Source of the DNA: Pisaster brevispinus
Lineage: Eukaryota > Echinodermata > Asteroidea > Forcipulatida > Asteriidae
DNA: 64,000 bases
Direction: 5' to 3'
NCBI GenBank assembly: GCA_023634235.1
Contig: JAMKCF010000011.1
Span: 2,064,001 to 2,128,000, forward strand
Positions 1 to 11,439 of this stretch are shown in pieces (within the stretch, counting starts at the first letter, position 1; every line of letters starts with the position of its first letter). Below the pieces are notes generated by a model. That model saw only the letters and a program-made list of their open reading frames with translations. It searched no databases and was not told the origin of the DNA. The position numbers were made by a program, and so were the translations under genes.

Positions 1-74
1 TTTGCTACACAGCTGTGTATCAAAAATGCCTTTGTGTCAAATGATAGCCTAAGAAGTTGATAACAAGATTATAA

Positions 75-200
75 AGTGTCGTGCGGTGTGATGTGCCGGA
101 TTCAAATTCTGATGGCTAAGTCGTCAGGGTATGGGTTCGAATCCCGGTCATGTCACTTGTGTCCTTGAGTAAGACACAACTAAAATTTGTCGGCTCAGCT
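75..200 (+). mobile_element. SINE family B, tRNA-like head fragment
   Basis: Contains ggttcgaatcccggtcatg (an RNA polymerase III B-box) followed by tcacttgtgtccttgagtaagacac. The same tail follows the copies at 23460-23745, 45095-45410 and 48440-48790, so this is a dispersed SINE, not a tRNA gene. Confidence 0.7.
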
Positions 201-249
201 TTTTAAGGTCTTTTAATTGCAATTTTGTATCCGTAATGATCAAAAGGGT

Positions 250-2080
250 GTTAAATGAATAATGCTCACAAATTTGAAAAAAAAAAATAATAAATCATAA
301 TCCACAAATAAATGTTTTTCTTAGAAACTGAATGTTTCTTTGTTTGCCAAGGAACTCCTTTTGAGACCAGTCTAGATCAATAAACTTCCTTTACCAGGGG
401 ATCTAAAATGTGCAAAAGCAATTTGAACGTCCAAATTGACGGATACCAATAACAAAATTGGCAGATACCACTGCTATATAAGTGTTTGTTATTATTATTG
501 ATTACAAATGCTAACAGTCTTGTAGTGCATTATGAAAGCATCTTCACTTTTTGTGTTTAACCATAATAGACTGTGCAAGTCTAGCATATTTTGGAACCAT
601 GTTTGCCCTGTGGGTTCTGATGTATGTATTGATAGGTTGCAATATGGCGTAAATCCACCTTCTTTACGGGTAATTTGGAAAACATCGTCATGCGTTTCAC
701 ATGAGGATGGCGTGCAGTATGCTCACATTTCACAAAACACATTGTACAGTTGGTTAGTGAACAACGTGGCTGCATTGATAATTTGAGGGCTTGACACGCC
801 TGCAAGCCAAAATGCAATTTGCCCATCTATTGCAACCTATCTCTACTTTTAATACTTGAAGGAAGCCATAACCCTTTGACATATGACCCTTGACATCCTT
901 ATTCTCCAATCAAATGACAAAGGTCTGTGTAGGAGTTATGTAATACATTCAACCAATAAGAAAAGACCTCAACTTTTATTCCATTAAATAGAAAAATCTA
1001 TATATTGAGGAAACTTTTAGCATTTGTAAATAAGAGACGATGCTTACCACATTGTGCCTTTATATAATCTCTAAGCCATATAGTATTTTGACTATGGCCA
1101 GACATGGTGCATCACATAGTAGTTAGGAAGTATGTCAGGAAATATGTATTATGTTTCATGTACTCTCATGCTTTAGTCGTTCTTGTGTATATACATGTAC
1201 AGGTGTTATCAAAACTCTAAGTAACTATTACTGGTATTTATTTGGCAGAAGATTTTTGGTGAGTTTACTGGGGACAGTCCAGGGTAGGATTTCGTCTGGC
1301 ACTTTTGCGTAGGAAACCATTTTAGACTGCTCAGGTTTTGTACACACTTGAGTGCTGTTATTGAGTTGCAAATGATGATTTTTCAGTAGCAATTGGTACA
1401 TTTTGTGTAACGTTTCGCTACGCCACACAAGGGGAAAATATTCACTGCAGTTTCAAACATGCTAACTTTAAAATGTATACGGTCTGTCAGGTAACTTGTG
1501 ACCAGGGCATTTGTATATAACCAGGCCTTGATTTAACCCACAGCACCCACAGCACCCACAGCAATTGCTGTGGTGCCCTTTGCAATATTCCATTACAAAT
1601 TCACATATTCCTCATAGAAGTGCCCACTACCAGAGGAAAACTGCCACGCCCCCTTCAAGAGCAAAGTTCAAGGCCTGTACTACTGCCAACTAATTTTGTT
1701 CTGTAAACATAAAAAATAGCATCTGGTACATAATGGTGAATGGACCGGTGTGAAGTTGATCCTCGATTATGAATATGTATGAGGTGTAGTAATGAGGTAT
1801 TGCCTGTGAACAAGATAACTGAATATCTAAAAAGAACTAAAATTTTGACTGCTGAACAAGTTGGTAGATGGGATGGTGCCATTGATGATACAAGCACTGA
1901 ATTTGGCACGCAGTCAGAGTATGTCATGAGAAAGATTGGCTAAAGGGCCATCGCAGATTTGTCTTTGAAAAAAATATAGGTAGAATACCAAACAACAGCA
2001 GCAATTTTAACAATTTTGATAATTGTTTGTTATTCTTCCCATAAGGAAAAATCTGCGATGGCCATATAGGCAAATATGGC
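250..2080. other. Noncoding spacer, nothing recognised
   Basis: AT-rich sequence with only short open frames lacking family resemblance. A CAGCACCCA direct repeat lies at 1543-1562. I see no exon with convincing borders. Confidence 0.5.
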
Positions 2081-2084
2081 TAGC

Positions 2085-2250
2085 TCGGTGTTCTGGTGGT
2101 AAGACATCTGCTTTAGCAATGCAAAGGACGTGGGTTCAAATCCCACCCGAGTGATTTGCCTGTGGGCTTGTTCACAGATCTCGGGAAAGAACCGAGTATA
2201 CAGTGCTTAATGCACATAGGTGTAAGGGTAAAACCAAATTATATTGATTT
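2085..2250 (+). mobile_element. SINE family C, near full length
   Basis: tRNA-like head (tagctcggtgttctggtgg, B-box gggttcaaatcccacccga) joined to a body ttgcctgtgggcttgttcac and gaaccgagtatacagtgctt. The body recurs at 6935-7100 and, inverted, at 17845-17950. Confidence 0.8.
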
Positions 2251-3420
2251 TTAAATGTTTTTTTAAATATTGAACACCTTTTGAATATTGTAAGCTAGGA
2301 GTATTTAGTTCAATTAGGAACTTTCCATATAAGGTGTACAAAATTATGTTTAAGTTGTATCTAGGGATTTGCATTGAACCTTGTAATGTTTATAATTAGT
2401 TCAAATTGGTCTTTTTCCATCAAAAGAGAAGGGACCTTCTGGTATTTAGTTGGAGGGAACAGGCCATTTTGGAAATTTTTGCTTCTGCTTAGACTCTTGA
2501 AGTTTATATTGAAAGTGTGTGTTTTTCAGTACAGGCAGCAGTTTCCTTTAACTGCTGGCCAAGTACCAGTGATAACTCTTGAGGACCAGTCAAAATTCTG
2601 TCCAAGTGGTCCTGCTGGCTAGTTCTTTACTTCTTAACACTACATGCAAACCACTGCCTGCACTGATTGTTAGTTTGGCTTCAAACTCAAGTCCCATGCA
2701 AATGACATTAGAAAGAAATCGTTAAGATAAAGGACCAGTGAAAAAGCTGGGGGACCAGTGAAATGACAAGCTAACTGGTCCTGCTGGATAGCCACTGAAA
2801 CAGTTATGGACAAACATGACGGGGCTCAAAATGTGGACGGGCATAAGCTAGAGTGCAAACCCAAGCTGTGGTTTCGAAAAGCGGCATAGTTGAACAAAAG
2901 TATAGAGAAAGTTCAGCTGCCAACCATGGGTAGCTATTGACCATGGAACCATTGTGACTATATTGATTGGCCCTCGCTTTAAATTTTGTGCTGGGGAAAA
3001 GCTGTGTTTGGTTCTCTGTGGAAAAGAGTTCATACTTTGTACGTTTCATCTGCAGCTCTAAAATAACAGATGGAAGGGGGCGCTATTTTTGTAAACAAAT
3101 GTCATCCTCCATGAATAATTAGACTAGCTGCTTGTGAAGCTGTCTCACCGGTAACTTAAATTTTGCAAAATTTTGAAAATATTGAGAAAGGCTTTCTGTT
3201 AAATTGTCTTTCTAAACATTGCAAATTGACTTTAATTTCAACTTTTTTTTTCAGTTTTTATTTATTTTTTTTCTTCTAGTGACAGCCCTTAAATGTTATA
3301 CTTCCATTTATTGTCTTCTTGAGAATGTTTGAAGAAATGCTACTCAATGTATAAAGAAATGCTGATATAAATGAAATTAATACACGCCTGCAATCGATAA
3401 TGTACTGTTTGATTTCTTCT
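2250..3420. other. Noncoding spacer with a GGACCAGT-type degenerate repeat
   Basis: Around 2545-2790 the words ggaccagtga and actggtcctgctgg recur in both orientations, suggesting an old repetitive element. No exon was supported. Confidence 0.45.
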
Positions 3421-3427
3421 AAAAATA

Positions 3428-4590
3428 TGTAAGGCTTACCCCTTTGATTTTATCTGATTTTAGCAAATTTTTGACAAAAAATGCAAGGCTTACCCCTTGT
3501 GATTTTATCAAATTTCGGCCCATTTTTGACAAAAAATGCAAGGCTTACCCCCTTGTGATTTTATCAAATTTCGGCCCATTTTTGACAAAAAATGCAAGGC
3601 TTACACCTTGTGATTTTATCAAATTTCGGCCCATTTTTGACAAAAATGCAAGGCACATTTTAGCCCATTTTTGACAAAAAATGCAAGGCTTACCCCTTGT
3701 GATTTTATCTGATTTTAGCCCATTTTTGACAAAAAATGCAAGGCTTACCCCTTGTGATTTTATCTGATTTTAGCCCATTTTTGAAATAAAATGCAAGGCT
3801 TACCCCTTGTGATTTTATCTGATTTTAGCCCATTTTTGACAAAAAAATGCAAGGCTTACCCCTTGTGATTTTATCTGATTTTAGCCCATTTTTGACAAAA
3901 AATGCAAGGCTTCCCCCTTGTGATTTTATCTGATTTTAGCCCATTTTTGAAATAAAATGCAAGGCTTACCCCTTGTGATTTTATCTGATTTTAGCCCATT
4001 TTTGACAAAAAATGCAAGGCTTACCCCTTGTGATTTATTCTAATTTCAGTCCATTTTTGAAAAAAAAATGCAAGGCTTACCCCTTGTGATTTTATCAAAT
4101 TTCAGCCCATTTTTGACAAAAATGCAAGGCTTACCCCTTGTGATTTTATCTGATTTTAGCCCATTTTTGACAAAAAATGCAAGGCTTACCCCTTGTGATT
4201 TAATCTGATTTTAGCCCATTTTTGAAATAAAATGCAAGGCTTACCCATTGTGATTTTATCAAATTTCAGCCCATTTTTGACAAAAATGCAAGGCTTACCC
4301 CTTGTGATTTTATCTGATTTTAGCCCATTTTTGACAAAAAATGCAAGGCTTACCCCTTGTGATTTAATCTGATTTCAGTCCCTTTTTGACAAAAAATGCA
4401 AGGCTTACCCCTTGTGATTTTATCTGATTTTAACCCATTTTTGACAAAAATGAAAGGCTTACCCCTTGTGATTTATTCTAATTTCAGCCCATTTTTGACA
4501 AAAAATGCAAGGCTTACCCCTTGTGATTTTATCAAATTTCAGCCCATTTTTGACAAAAAATGCAAGGCTTACCCCTTGTGATTTTATTGA
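3428..4590. repeat. Minisatellite, about 22 units of 54-56 bp
   Basis: Unit landmarks are atgcaaggcttacccc, ttgtgattttat and cccatttttgacaaaa. Successive copies of aaggctta start near 3431, 3485, 3540, 3595, 3683, 3738 and on to 4563, with one truncated unit near 3650. Variants differ mainly in the middle (tctgattttag, tcaaatttcgg, tcaaatttcag, attctaatttcag), and three units carry gaaataaaatg in place of gacaaaaaatg. Open frames across it are repeat artefacts. It lies between the TIPIN 3' end and the left spacer. Confidence 0.97.
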
Positions 4591-4772
4591 ATTTCATTTA
4601 GTTTGCAAAAGCCAACCAATAAGGCTTGTCAACCATTTCAATTGTAAATAGGTGGTAGAAATTCGACTGAAAAATGGTTAGATTGTAGTCTTTAATGTTT
4701 ATAAATGAAATGGAATGACTAAAAACGAGCCTGAATGAGAAGAACCAAATAATGTCTGCACAAAAAAGTCAA

Positions 4773-4778
4773 TTTAAT
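4773..4778 (-). terminator. Candidate poly(A) signal ATTAAA for TIPIN
   Basis: The minus strand reads ATTAAA about 92 bp past the TIPIN stop. The canonical AATAAA hexamer appears only further on, at the edge of the minisatellite near 4584-4589. Which one is used cannot be told from sequence. Confidence 0.35.
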
Positions 4779-4869
4779 GCAACAGTTGTTAAAAAGAAAC
4801 ACTAGTTTGAATGAAATAAGGAAACATGCAAATTAATATTTTGACCAGGAAAACCTCTACCACAATGAG

Positions 4870-5748
4870 CTATTCTATTTCCATAGCCTCCTCAATTTCT
4901 AGTTCCTTTTGATCAGTTGAAATTACTGTTCCCTTCTCCACTTCATCTGTGGTACATCCTGCGCCATCATGACCTCCTGCATCAACGTTCTGAACACTTG
5001 TATCCCTAGCATTTTGATCCACAGTAACTTCTGTGCTCTCAGACTCTTTTCCACCATTCTGATCTTTCCCATCAAGTTCGACAGCATCTCTGCTTGCGTC
5101 TGAGACGCCTTGAACAGTCTGAACATTTTCAGAAACTTGTTTGCCGCTTGGATTCTCGCAGGGTTCTTGGACGGTCATACTTTCATCTGCAGATTCTGAA
5201 TCCCATTTCAGATTCAAATCCGAAGGAGCACTCTCAGCATCCTCAGCAGCATCTTGAACTTCCACCGCTTCAGCCTCGGAATCAGCATCGATGACTTCAG
5301 AATCAGCATCGATGACTTCAGAATCAACATCGATGACTTCAGATGCTGCTTCAGGCTTGCTGGTACTGCTGATCAAGTTCACCTCCATCACAGAATCTAC
5401 CGTCAGATCCGTATAATCCGATTGTCCAGTCTTCAGAACTGCAGTTTCTCCTACAGTCTGAGAACTCTCTGGAGGATTAGGAACAGTGTCCGAGTTCTTG
5501 GCGACCTTTTCTGGTGACTTCTTCCAGATGTTCCTCTGGGAGACCTCAAACATGGCGATGTCATTCCACAGCTGATCTTCTACCTCTGCTTCGTCGGCAT
5601 GTCCACCTTCCATTTCTAGGATTTCTTCAGCTGTGATTCCACTTGAGTTGACCTGGGAGCTTGGGGCGGGTCCTTTCGATTTGCGTCGCTCCATGGCGAG
5701 GCGTTTGTTTCGCTCTATACGCTCCTTCTGTTCCTCAGAAATGGAAGC
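4870..5748 (-). CDS. TIPIN: TIPIN exon 7 (terminal): RPA-binding helix and acidic tail
   Basis: Codes residues 213-504 and the stop. It opens with SEEQKERIERNKRLAMERRK, the helix that in human TIPIN contacts RPA32. It then runs into about 260 residues rich in Glu, Asp, Ser and Val. Around 5272-5334 the DNA repeats a 21-bp unit three times in frame, encoding EVIDVDS, EVIDADS, EVIDADS. Human TIPIN has only about 80 residues after the helix, so the tail is lineage-expanded. Confidence 0.93.
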   Translation of the reverse strand, partial: ASISEEQKERIERNKRLAMERRKSKGPAPSSQVNSSGITAEEILEMEGGHADEAEVEDQLWNDIAMFEVSQRNIWKKSPEKVAKNSDTVPNPPESSQTVGETAVLKTGQSDYTDLTVDSVMEVNLISSTSKPEAASEVIDVDSEVIDADSEVIDADSEAEAVEVQDAAEDAESAPSDLNLKWDSESADESMTVQEPCENPSGKQVSENVQTVQGVSDASRDAVELDGKDQNGGKESESTEVTVDQNARDTSVQNVDAGGHDGAGCTTDEVEKGTVISTDQKELEIEEAMEIE

Positions 5749-8700
5749 CTGGAAAGTTGTTACCAAAAAGAGAACAAAATAATTGAAACTTTAAAATACA
5801 CTTCAATGTGATAATCTAAGCTCACAATTTTATAACCGCTGATCAATAACGCAACAACTGGGAACAACAATTATAAACTTCAATGGTGAAACCCACAGAT
5901 GCGATATTTTCACAGAGGTAAACAGAGGCACTTTTAGTTCGGGCTGAGGGGGGCACAATGGATACTTGTTGGCAGCTTGTGACTCATTACAGCTTGGAGG
6001 TGGTGCATTAGCGGTTTAACCAAAGCATCAAATAAATCCATTCATTGCTTCTAGCGTGTGATTGAAAACAGGTGTGTACCAACAAACAACTCGATCACAT
6101 TTAGCAGCAATTAGTCACACATGCAATCGTCCTCTACCCACTAGTTCTCCAATGACACCAAACTCCACAAAAAAGCAATGCCGCCACCCAACACAGCCAA
6201 CCAACCATCTACAGTATTTCAACCAAAATACTGTACCCATCAACCTCTCCTTCGGTCACAACGCTGGCCATTTACTCACCTCCACTTTATCTAAACCCTT
6301 CATCCCAACCCTCCTCAATTCATCCATCATCAACCTGCTCCAAACCCGATCTTTAAATCGGGTAACTTTGCTTGTTTTACATAAGGTCGATGACGTAGTG
6401 CTTCATTCCAGCATCTCAGCTTGCACAGTATTTGGATACTGCCATTAGTGCAGCATGCTCCAGCACATTTGTAGTATAGAACTCTCAGGCTCCTTGCACG
6501 AACTGCCATTGCTGCGGTCAAGTAACTGAAATATGCATTGTGTACGCAGCACGCACAACTCTCAGCAAATGATCTGTCTTCCTTTGACCTCAGCGAGGGC
6601 ACTGTTTGAGCTGATGACATCATGAGCAAGGGGTCTGTAAACCATTTTACTTACAGCGGTTGTGGCATTGTTGGCTGAGGTTTGCGACGCTGGTCCAGCA
6701 AGCTGTGAGAAGGCATCTGTCTCCTGATTATCATCTTCATCACCAGCGACATTCATATCTCCTGCACCTTCTACAAAGTAAACAAGAAATGAACAACTTT
6801 GAAAACAAAATAATAATTTATGTAGAATCTGAAAAAAAGGTTCAAGTTATATTTCAATAGATGTCAAATTTGCATCGAAGATGAAGAATATTGTTTGTTT
6901 TTTCACATACACCAATCTGTGTAAAGCACTCTACTTTCGGTGCCCACTGCTAAAATATAGGACATTCTCTCTTGAATGGCAAAGGCGGGGTTTGAATCCA
7001 ACCCGAGTAATATGCCTGTGGGCTTTTTCACAGGACTCGGTGAAAGTACCGAGTGTACAGTGCTTTACACACATCGTTGAATGCGTAAAACAAAATGAGG
7101 TTCAAGGTACATCTTAATCATACTTTCCCGATTGACTTTGTGTAATGACTTCACTATTGAACAGCTTTAAATTCAATTCAAACAAAAGAACTTCAGATAA
7201 AGATTTAGAGGAGCAAGTGTCCAGCAGTGGCTATGATTCTCCGAACCTTCATTGGAGTAAAGATAATAAATTGATACATGTAACTGTTCAGACATTTATC
7301 TTGGATTATTATTTTACCTAAAACCAGATCAAAACAAAAGAAGCCTTAAAGCAACTCTGACTGATACTTCACAAAGGTAATGGAGCCAACTGCCTCCGTT
7401 GCCCCCGGTCATTGCCTTGGTGCCCCTTGAAAAGTTCCAATAGAATGTTTTCATTTCCTCATAGTGGTGCACTTTACCAAAGAGAAAACGCCTTGGTGCC
7501 CTTGCCCTGTCAAAAACGAAGCATCTGGACTGTTCTTACCTTCATCTTGTCCCTCGAAGTCTTCATCCATCAGAGGCATGTCAAGACGAATCTTCTTAAT
7601 GCAGGTCTGTCATAAGAGATACAGTCATACCAGTTGATAAGATACAAAGATAGGGTAACAGTGTTCAGACAAGCAACCTTAGTGTACCCATAAATTTGAC
7701 AGCGCAACACGGTACCTCGACACCTAATCATAATGACTGGTGTACCTGACTGGCTCCATGCCAATTGGTTTAGTTTAAAGTGGTACTGAATAGAAAAATT
7801 CAAGTAACAAACCACACAAGGGAAACTGACTGAGTAAGTTTAATTCAATTTCTGGATGAACAAAGAAACATTGAATAGAACGGGATTTTGACCTGTACCC
7901 CCTGATTAATCTACAGGCGCTCGCCCGATGATTGCTAAGTCTTGATGATTACTAAGGTCAACGTTTGAACATCTTTTCTTTCTGTTAAATATATTACAAA
8001 GTGGCTATTATTCATTTGAAAAACACAAGACTGCCGGACTTGTCAGGTCATGAGTTCACTGGCCGAAGGCAAAATCACTGGCCTCGGGCCGGTGATCCAG
8101 TGTCAAATTCGAGCTCTGGCTTCTGATAGGCACCCCCGAACAAAGATATTGACAAAATAGGGAGACTGCCAACATTAGGGCTTAATGGCTCCGTTGGTAA
8201 AACACAGGTTCAAATCCTGTGTTTGGTCAATTTTTTCTTTCTTAACCAAAAGAAATTATTAAATTCAACTGCCACTTGAGAAGAAATCCAAAGAATGTGT
8301 GAAGCAAATACCTGCACCGGTTTCTTCCGCCCCAACTTCTCAATCCTCTCAATGACCTCATCAAATGGCATTTTAGGAAACAGTCTGTGAGCCCAGTGCT
8401 CCATGGTGGACATCAAGCGGTTCAAGTCACCGACTTCATGACCTTTGCCCTTGAACTTGACCTGCTCAAAGTGTTTACTCAGGGTCGGGAGGCCTCTATC
8501 TGAGCACAACCTGGAAGTGATTAAGTGATTTTAATAAGGGTTTTTAATTTACATTTACCTCTTGGTTGTTTTTTTCCAACCATTTTTTTTTTTCTCTCTA
8601 AACAATACACTCATTACTAGTAGAACTACCTAGATGGTGCAGTTAGCTGCAAAATTATCAAGGTGTAAAAACCACAAGGTAAAACCACGTCATGGATAAA

Positions 8701-10033
8701 AACAAACAACAAGCAAAGCACCCATGTTGCAAGAAAAACTTTTTTTTTTAAATGTAGTAATAGTTTTTCATGTTTATAAGTATATTGTAACTGCCTCATT
8801 TTACCCGATTCGACTCGCCACTATTATTTATATGTGAGGCCGTCAAGCATCATTGTATCACTTATTGAACGCTCATAATACTGTTCTAAATAACTCGTAC
8901 TAAATCCGTCTTGCTTTTAAGAGTGGATGCTCTATCATGATGCCATGATAGAACCAGGAGCGTTTTATAAGTAATGCTTGACAGCCTGATGATAGTGATG
9001 GTGGGGAATCGGCTGCTTATTTTGAACTTTTAGTTTCTTTATTCAGAATTTTTTCTATGAGTGAAATTCAATTGTAGTTCCACAGTTCTTAAAATTATGT
9101 TGACTAGTAACGGCAACAATTTTTTGACTGGCCTTGTGGACTACAAAAACAACGTTTTGACTCGGCTGCCACTATTTTTTTATCACATTTCGCTCGGCCA
9201 ATTACTACAATCAAATGTAGATGAATCTATCTGTTGATATGAAAATCAAAGGCGTACCCTGCCTAAACTCTTTTTTAATCTAATGACTTATATGGTTAAC
9301 ATACCGTGTGGCGTCGAGCTTAGGCTGCGGTTTTCTCATAACCAGCTTGCGGGGGCGCTTTGCGTCGCCTTGGTTCTCCTTATCTGCATCACTTCCTGTC
9401 AGTGAGGAATTAATTAGTCAGGCATGATATTTGGTTGGAAAACAGTAGGAACATTTTATCAAGGACAAGGGCTGACCTACATCTAATCAAAATTTTTCTG
9501 ATTTTTCTACAGGCAAACAAAAATCAGAAATCAGACTATTGTAGAAAGAATATCATGCCTGTCAGTAGTAAGAGACAGGACTTTCTAAAGAAATAATTCC
9601 TTGAATTTTTAAAAGGGAAATTTGAATTCCCGCCCGTTAGAAGGTGTAGTTTTTTAGTTGTAGAAAGAGTGGGGGAAAATAACAGCAGATTGGAGTTGCA
9701 CCCAAACTAGAAAGAACCATTTACTGTATTCTGACATCTCCAAAAGTTATATGATTCTCATTTCCCAAACAGCCCATATTCAAACTCTACATTATGTAGT
9801 GGGCTCTTATCTATTTTAATCGTGCAATAAAGAAAATGTTTATTTCATAGTAAAAAGAATCACAAATCACCTCCTCCACTGCCGAAAGGGTTGTCTTCAC
9901 CGAAGGGGTCATTGATGTTTCTATTTGGTGAGAGAGGGGGTAAAGATCCGGTCACTGGAGGGAACTCTTCATCACTGATGTAGCCATCCCCAGCTCCATG
10001 TATGTCATCCATGTCTAGTGATATTGACTGCAT
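4870..10033 (-). CDS. TIPIN: TIPIN (Timeless-interacting protein), six coding exons
   Basis: TIPIN binds Timeless and RPA at replication forks in the nucleus, stabilises stalled forks and supports ATR-Chk1 checkpoint signalling (family knowledge). Coding exons in transcript order are 10033-9871, 9395-9305, 8510-8312, 7606-7540, 6770-6655 and 5748-4870. All borders are GT-AG and the phases fit, giving 1,515 bp, or 504 aa plus stop. Residues about 80-170 form the Swi3 core, with the family motifs PKLDATR, DRGLP, KFKGKGHE, MEHWAHRLFPK and KKIRLDMP. Residues 214-236 are a basic helix of the RPA32-binding type (RIERNKRLAMERRK). The rest is an acidic Ser/Glu/Asp-rich tail, so the protein is about 200 aa longer than human TIPIN (301 aa). 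The start at 10033 is the first ATG after a splice acceptor; a second in-frame Met lies seven codons later. Confidence 0.95.
6455..6645. repeat. Dispersed repeat D, copy 1 (in the last TIPIN intron)
   Basis: Shares cctcagcgagggcactgtttgagc, then tgacatcat and ggggtctgt, with 28855-29035. Both copies end in the same words, so this is an interspersed element rather than coding sequence. Confidence 0.6.
6655..6770 (-). CDS. TIPIN: TIPIN exon 6
   Basis: 116 bp coding residues 174-212, a low-complexity acidic then Ala/Thr/Gln-rich linker (GDEDDNQETDAF, then ASQTSANNATTA). Acceptor ctttgtag; donor GCT|gtaagt. It is supported mainly by phase continuity with exons 5 and 7. Confidence 0.82.
6935..7100 (+). 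mobile_element. SINE family C copy
   Basis: B-box-like gggtttgaatccaacccgag followed by atgcctgtgggctttttcac and accgagtgtacagtgctttac, matching the copy at 2085-2250. It lies in a TIPIN intron in antisense orientation. Confidence 0.75.
7540..7606 (-). CDS. TIPIN: TIPIN exon 5
   Basis: 67 bp coding residues 152-173 (TCIKKIRLDMPLMDEDFEG), matching the end of the vertebrate Swi3 domain. Acceptor tatgacag; donor GAAG|gtaaga. Confidence 0.92.
7810..7935 (-). mobile_element. SINE family A fragment
   Basis: The words accacacaagggaaactgactgagtaa and gatgaacaaagaaacattga match the flanks of family A copies at 30000-30100 and 31830-31885. The tRNA-like head is degenerate here. Confidence 0.55.
8095..8245 (+). 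mobile_element. SINE family A copy (tRNA-headed)
   Basis: aggcacccccgaacaaagatattga precedes gccaacattagggcttaatggctccgttgg and a B-box-like ggttcaaatcctg. The same order of words is seen at 17155-17345 and 59610-59775. It lies immediately 3' of TIPIN exon 4. Confidence 0.75.
8312..8510 (-). CDS. TIPIN: TIPIN exon 4, Swi3 core
   Basis: Codes residues 85-151, the most conserved part of the family: DRGLPTLSKHF, KFKGKGHEVGDL, MEHWAHRLFPKMPFDEVIER. Acceptor ttccag; donor CAG|gtattt. This surface is where Timeless/Tof1 binds in the family. Confidence 0.95.
9305..9395 (-). CDS. TIPIN: TIPIN exon 3
   Basis: Codes residues 55-85. It holds the basic segment KRPRKLVMRKPQPKLDATR, which corresponds to the KRNIPKLDAQR entry into the Swi3 domain in vertebrates. 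Acceptor tgacag; donor CACACG|gtatgt; leaves phase 2. Confidence 0.9.
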
Positions 10034-10047
10034 CTTGGGGCAGTAAC
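9871..10047 (-). CDS. TIPIN: TIPIN exon 2 (first coding exon)
   Basis: The acceptor ttgtag precedes 10047. Bases 10047-10034 are 5' UTR, the ATG is at 10033-10031, and residues 1-54 follow, ending in phase 1 at the donor G|gtgatt. The region is acidic (DMDDIHGAGDGYISDEEFPP), like the disordered N-terminus of other TIPINs. Confidence 0.85.
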
Positions 10048-11376
10048 CTACAAGTTGACCAACACAGAAATGCTTCGTAAATCAGTCTCTGATCGGGGGA
10101 TTCCGGTATTAAGTTTGTTTTTACTCAGTGATTTTCCCCCTTTTTTCTATATAAGACTATTCCAAGATTGGAGGGATAATCCTGAAACCTAACAGGTGAA
10201 AAAATAGTGGAGATATTCGTAACCTTCCATCATCCCCATGATTGAGAGGATGAACAGGAGGGTTACGATTATCGCAACTAATGACAAAATAGGACTAGCT
10301 TGACTAGGCGCATCGTACTTGTACATGGAGAGTGTGTTATCTCCAATTCAAACCAACTTTCTCATCATGTAATAGAGACTGATTTTTTTTAAAATTTGTT
10401 GTTAAAGCCTCATTTTTGCTGGTACAGCACTTCTTAGTCTTGTCACCTCCCTTTAGACCTAAGATTAAAAAGAGCTTTGACAGACTATGTGTTATTGGCT
10501 AATGATTTGGACTTTTTAAATTCTTAGTTTTAAATTTATTGTCAACTGAGTCCGCTAAAAATGTTGAAAAAAGGAGGGGATGTGCAAAATTTTAACGTGG
10601 TTCATCGATATTCTCGGGATTGGGGATACGACTGTTGGGAGGATCAAGATAACAATTATCGTAACTATAACTTAAGTTAGGCTAAACCCATAGATTCAAC
10701 AAGTGAAGAAAACAGCGATCAGAATGATCTGAATATAATGCTAAAACTTTTCACTCATTGTTGACAAAAGCAGTATCTCATTGAGTAAATAAGAATAAGA
10801 GTTAAGATACAATTTATACTAGTTAGTAGTACTACTTTACACTAGTACTACTAGTACTACTATTTTATTACATTATGAATGAAAAAGTTGCGTCAAGATA
10901 CGGACATTTTTCCAGGCTTAAAAAGACTATTCTGTTTAATAATTAAGTTAAATGAAAAAAAAAAGCTCAATCAGGAATTCCCGCAATCTCACCCACGCGC
11001 CACCGAGTCAGACAGTTTTAACTTTATTAACTGTGAAAGTTAAACTTTTCACTTTTCAGAAAATAGGAGAACATAAAAATTATATTTAATTTGGCTTGCA
11101 CTTAACTTAGGCACTTGCAAGTTTCGGCATTAATTCATCCATAACGGTACTGTATCAGAATAGTCATTTGTTGTGTACACTTGTTTTACTGCTGGAGTGC
11201 TGGTCATCAATGTAGACAGTACCCAGACGTGTACTCCACGACACGTTAATAAGAAGATACTCTTCAACCAAACAACAAAATACAAATGCCCTGAGCATTA
11301 ACACATCTTTCGACTTACATTTCACAAGAAAAGTTCACCAAATTGTCTCAAAAAGTCAATAAAATTGCTTACTTAC

Positions 11377-11435
11377 GACTTGTGTAAAACGCAATAAATC
11401 TGTTCAGGTTTCGCGGGAATTCAGACTAACCAATT
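11377..11435 (-). promoter_or_regulatory. TIPIN: TIPIN noncoding first exon / core promoter with E2F-type and CCAAT elements
   Basis: A strong minus-strand donor (GTC|gtaagtaag) at 11377-11376 would splice to the 5' UTR acceptor at 10047. Just 5' of it, 11409-11419 reads TTTCGCGGGAA, a near-consensus E2F site, and 11430-11434 reads CCAAT. Both fit S-phase control of a fork-protection gene. The transcription start itself is not visible; the right-hand limit is approximate. Confidence 0.6.
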
Positions 11436-11439
11436 AGGG

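Noticed and set aside
2085..2160. A second possible tRNA gene
   Set aside because: It has an A/B-box-like pattern but is joined to a body repeated at 6935 and 17845; SINE.
3444..4581. Protein-coding frames of 60-76 codons across the array
   Set aside because: They are periodic translations of the 56-bp unit with no start context or splice support.
3428..4590. CRISPR array
   Set aside because: The units are contiguous with no unique spacers, and this is an animal genome; it is a minisatellite.
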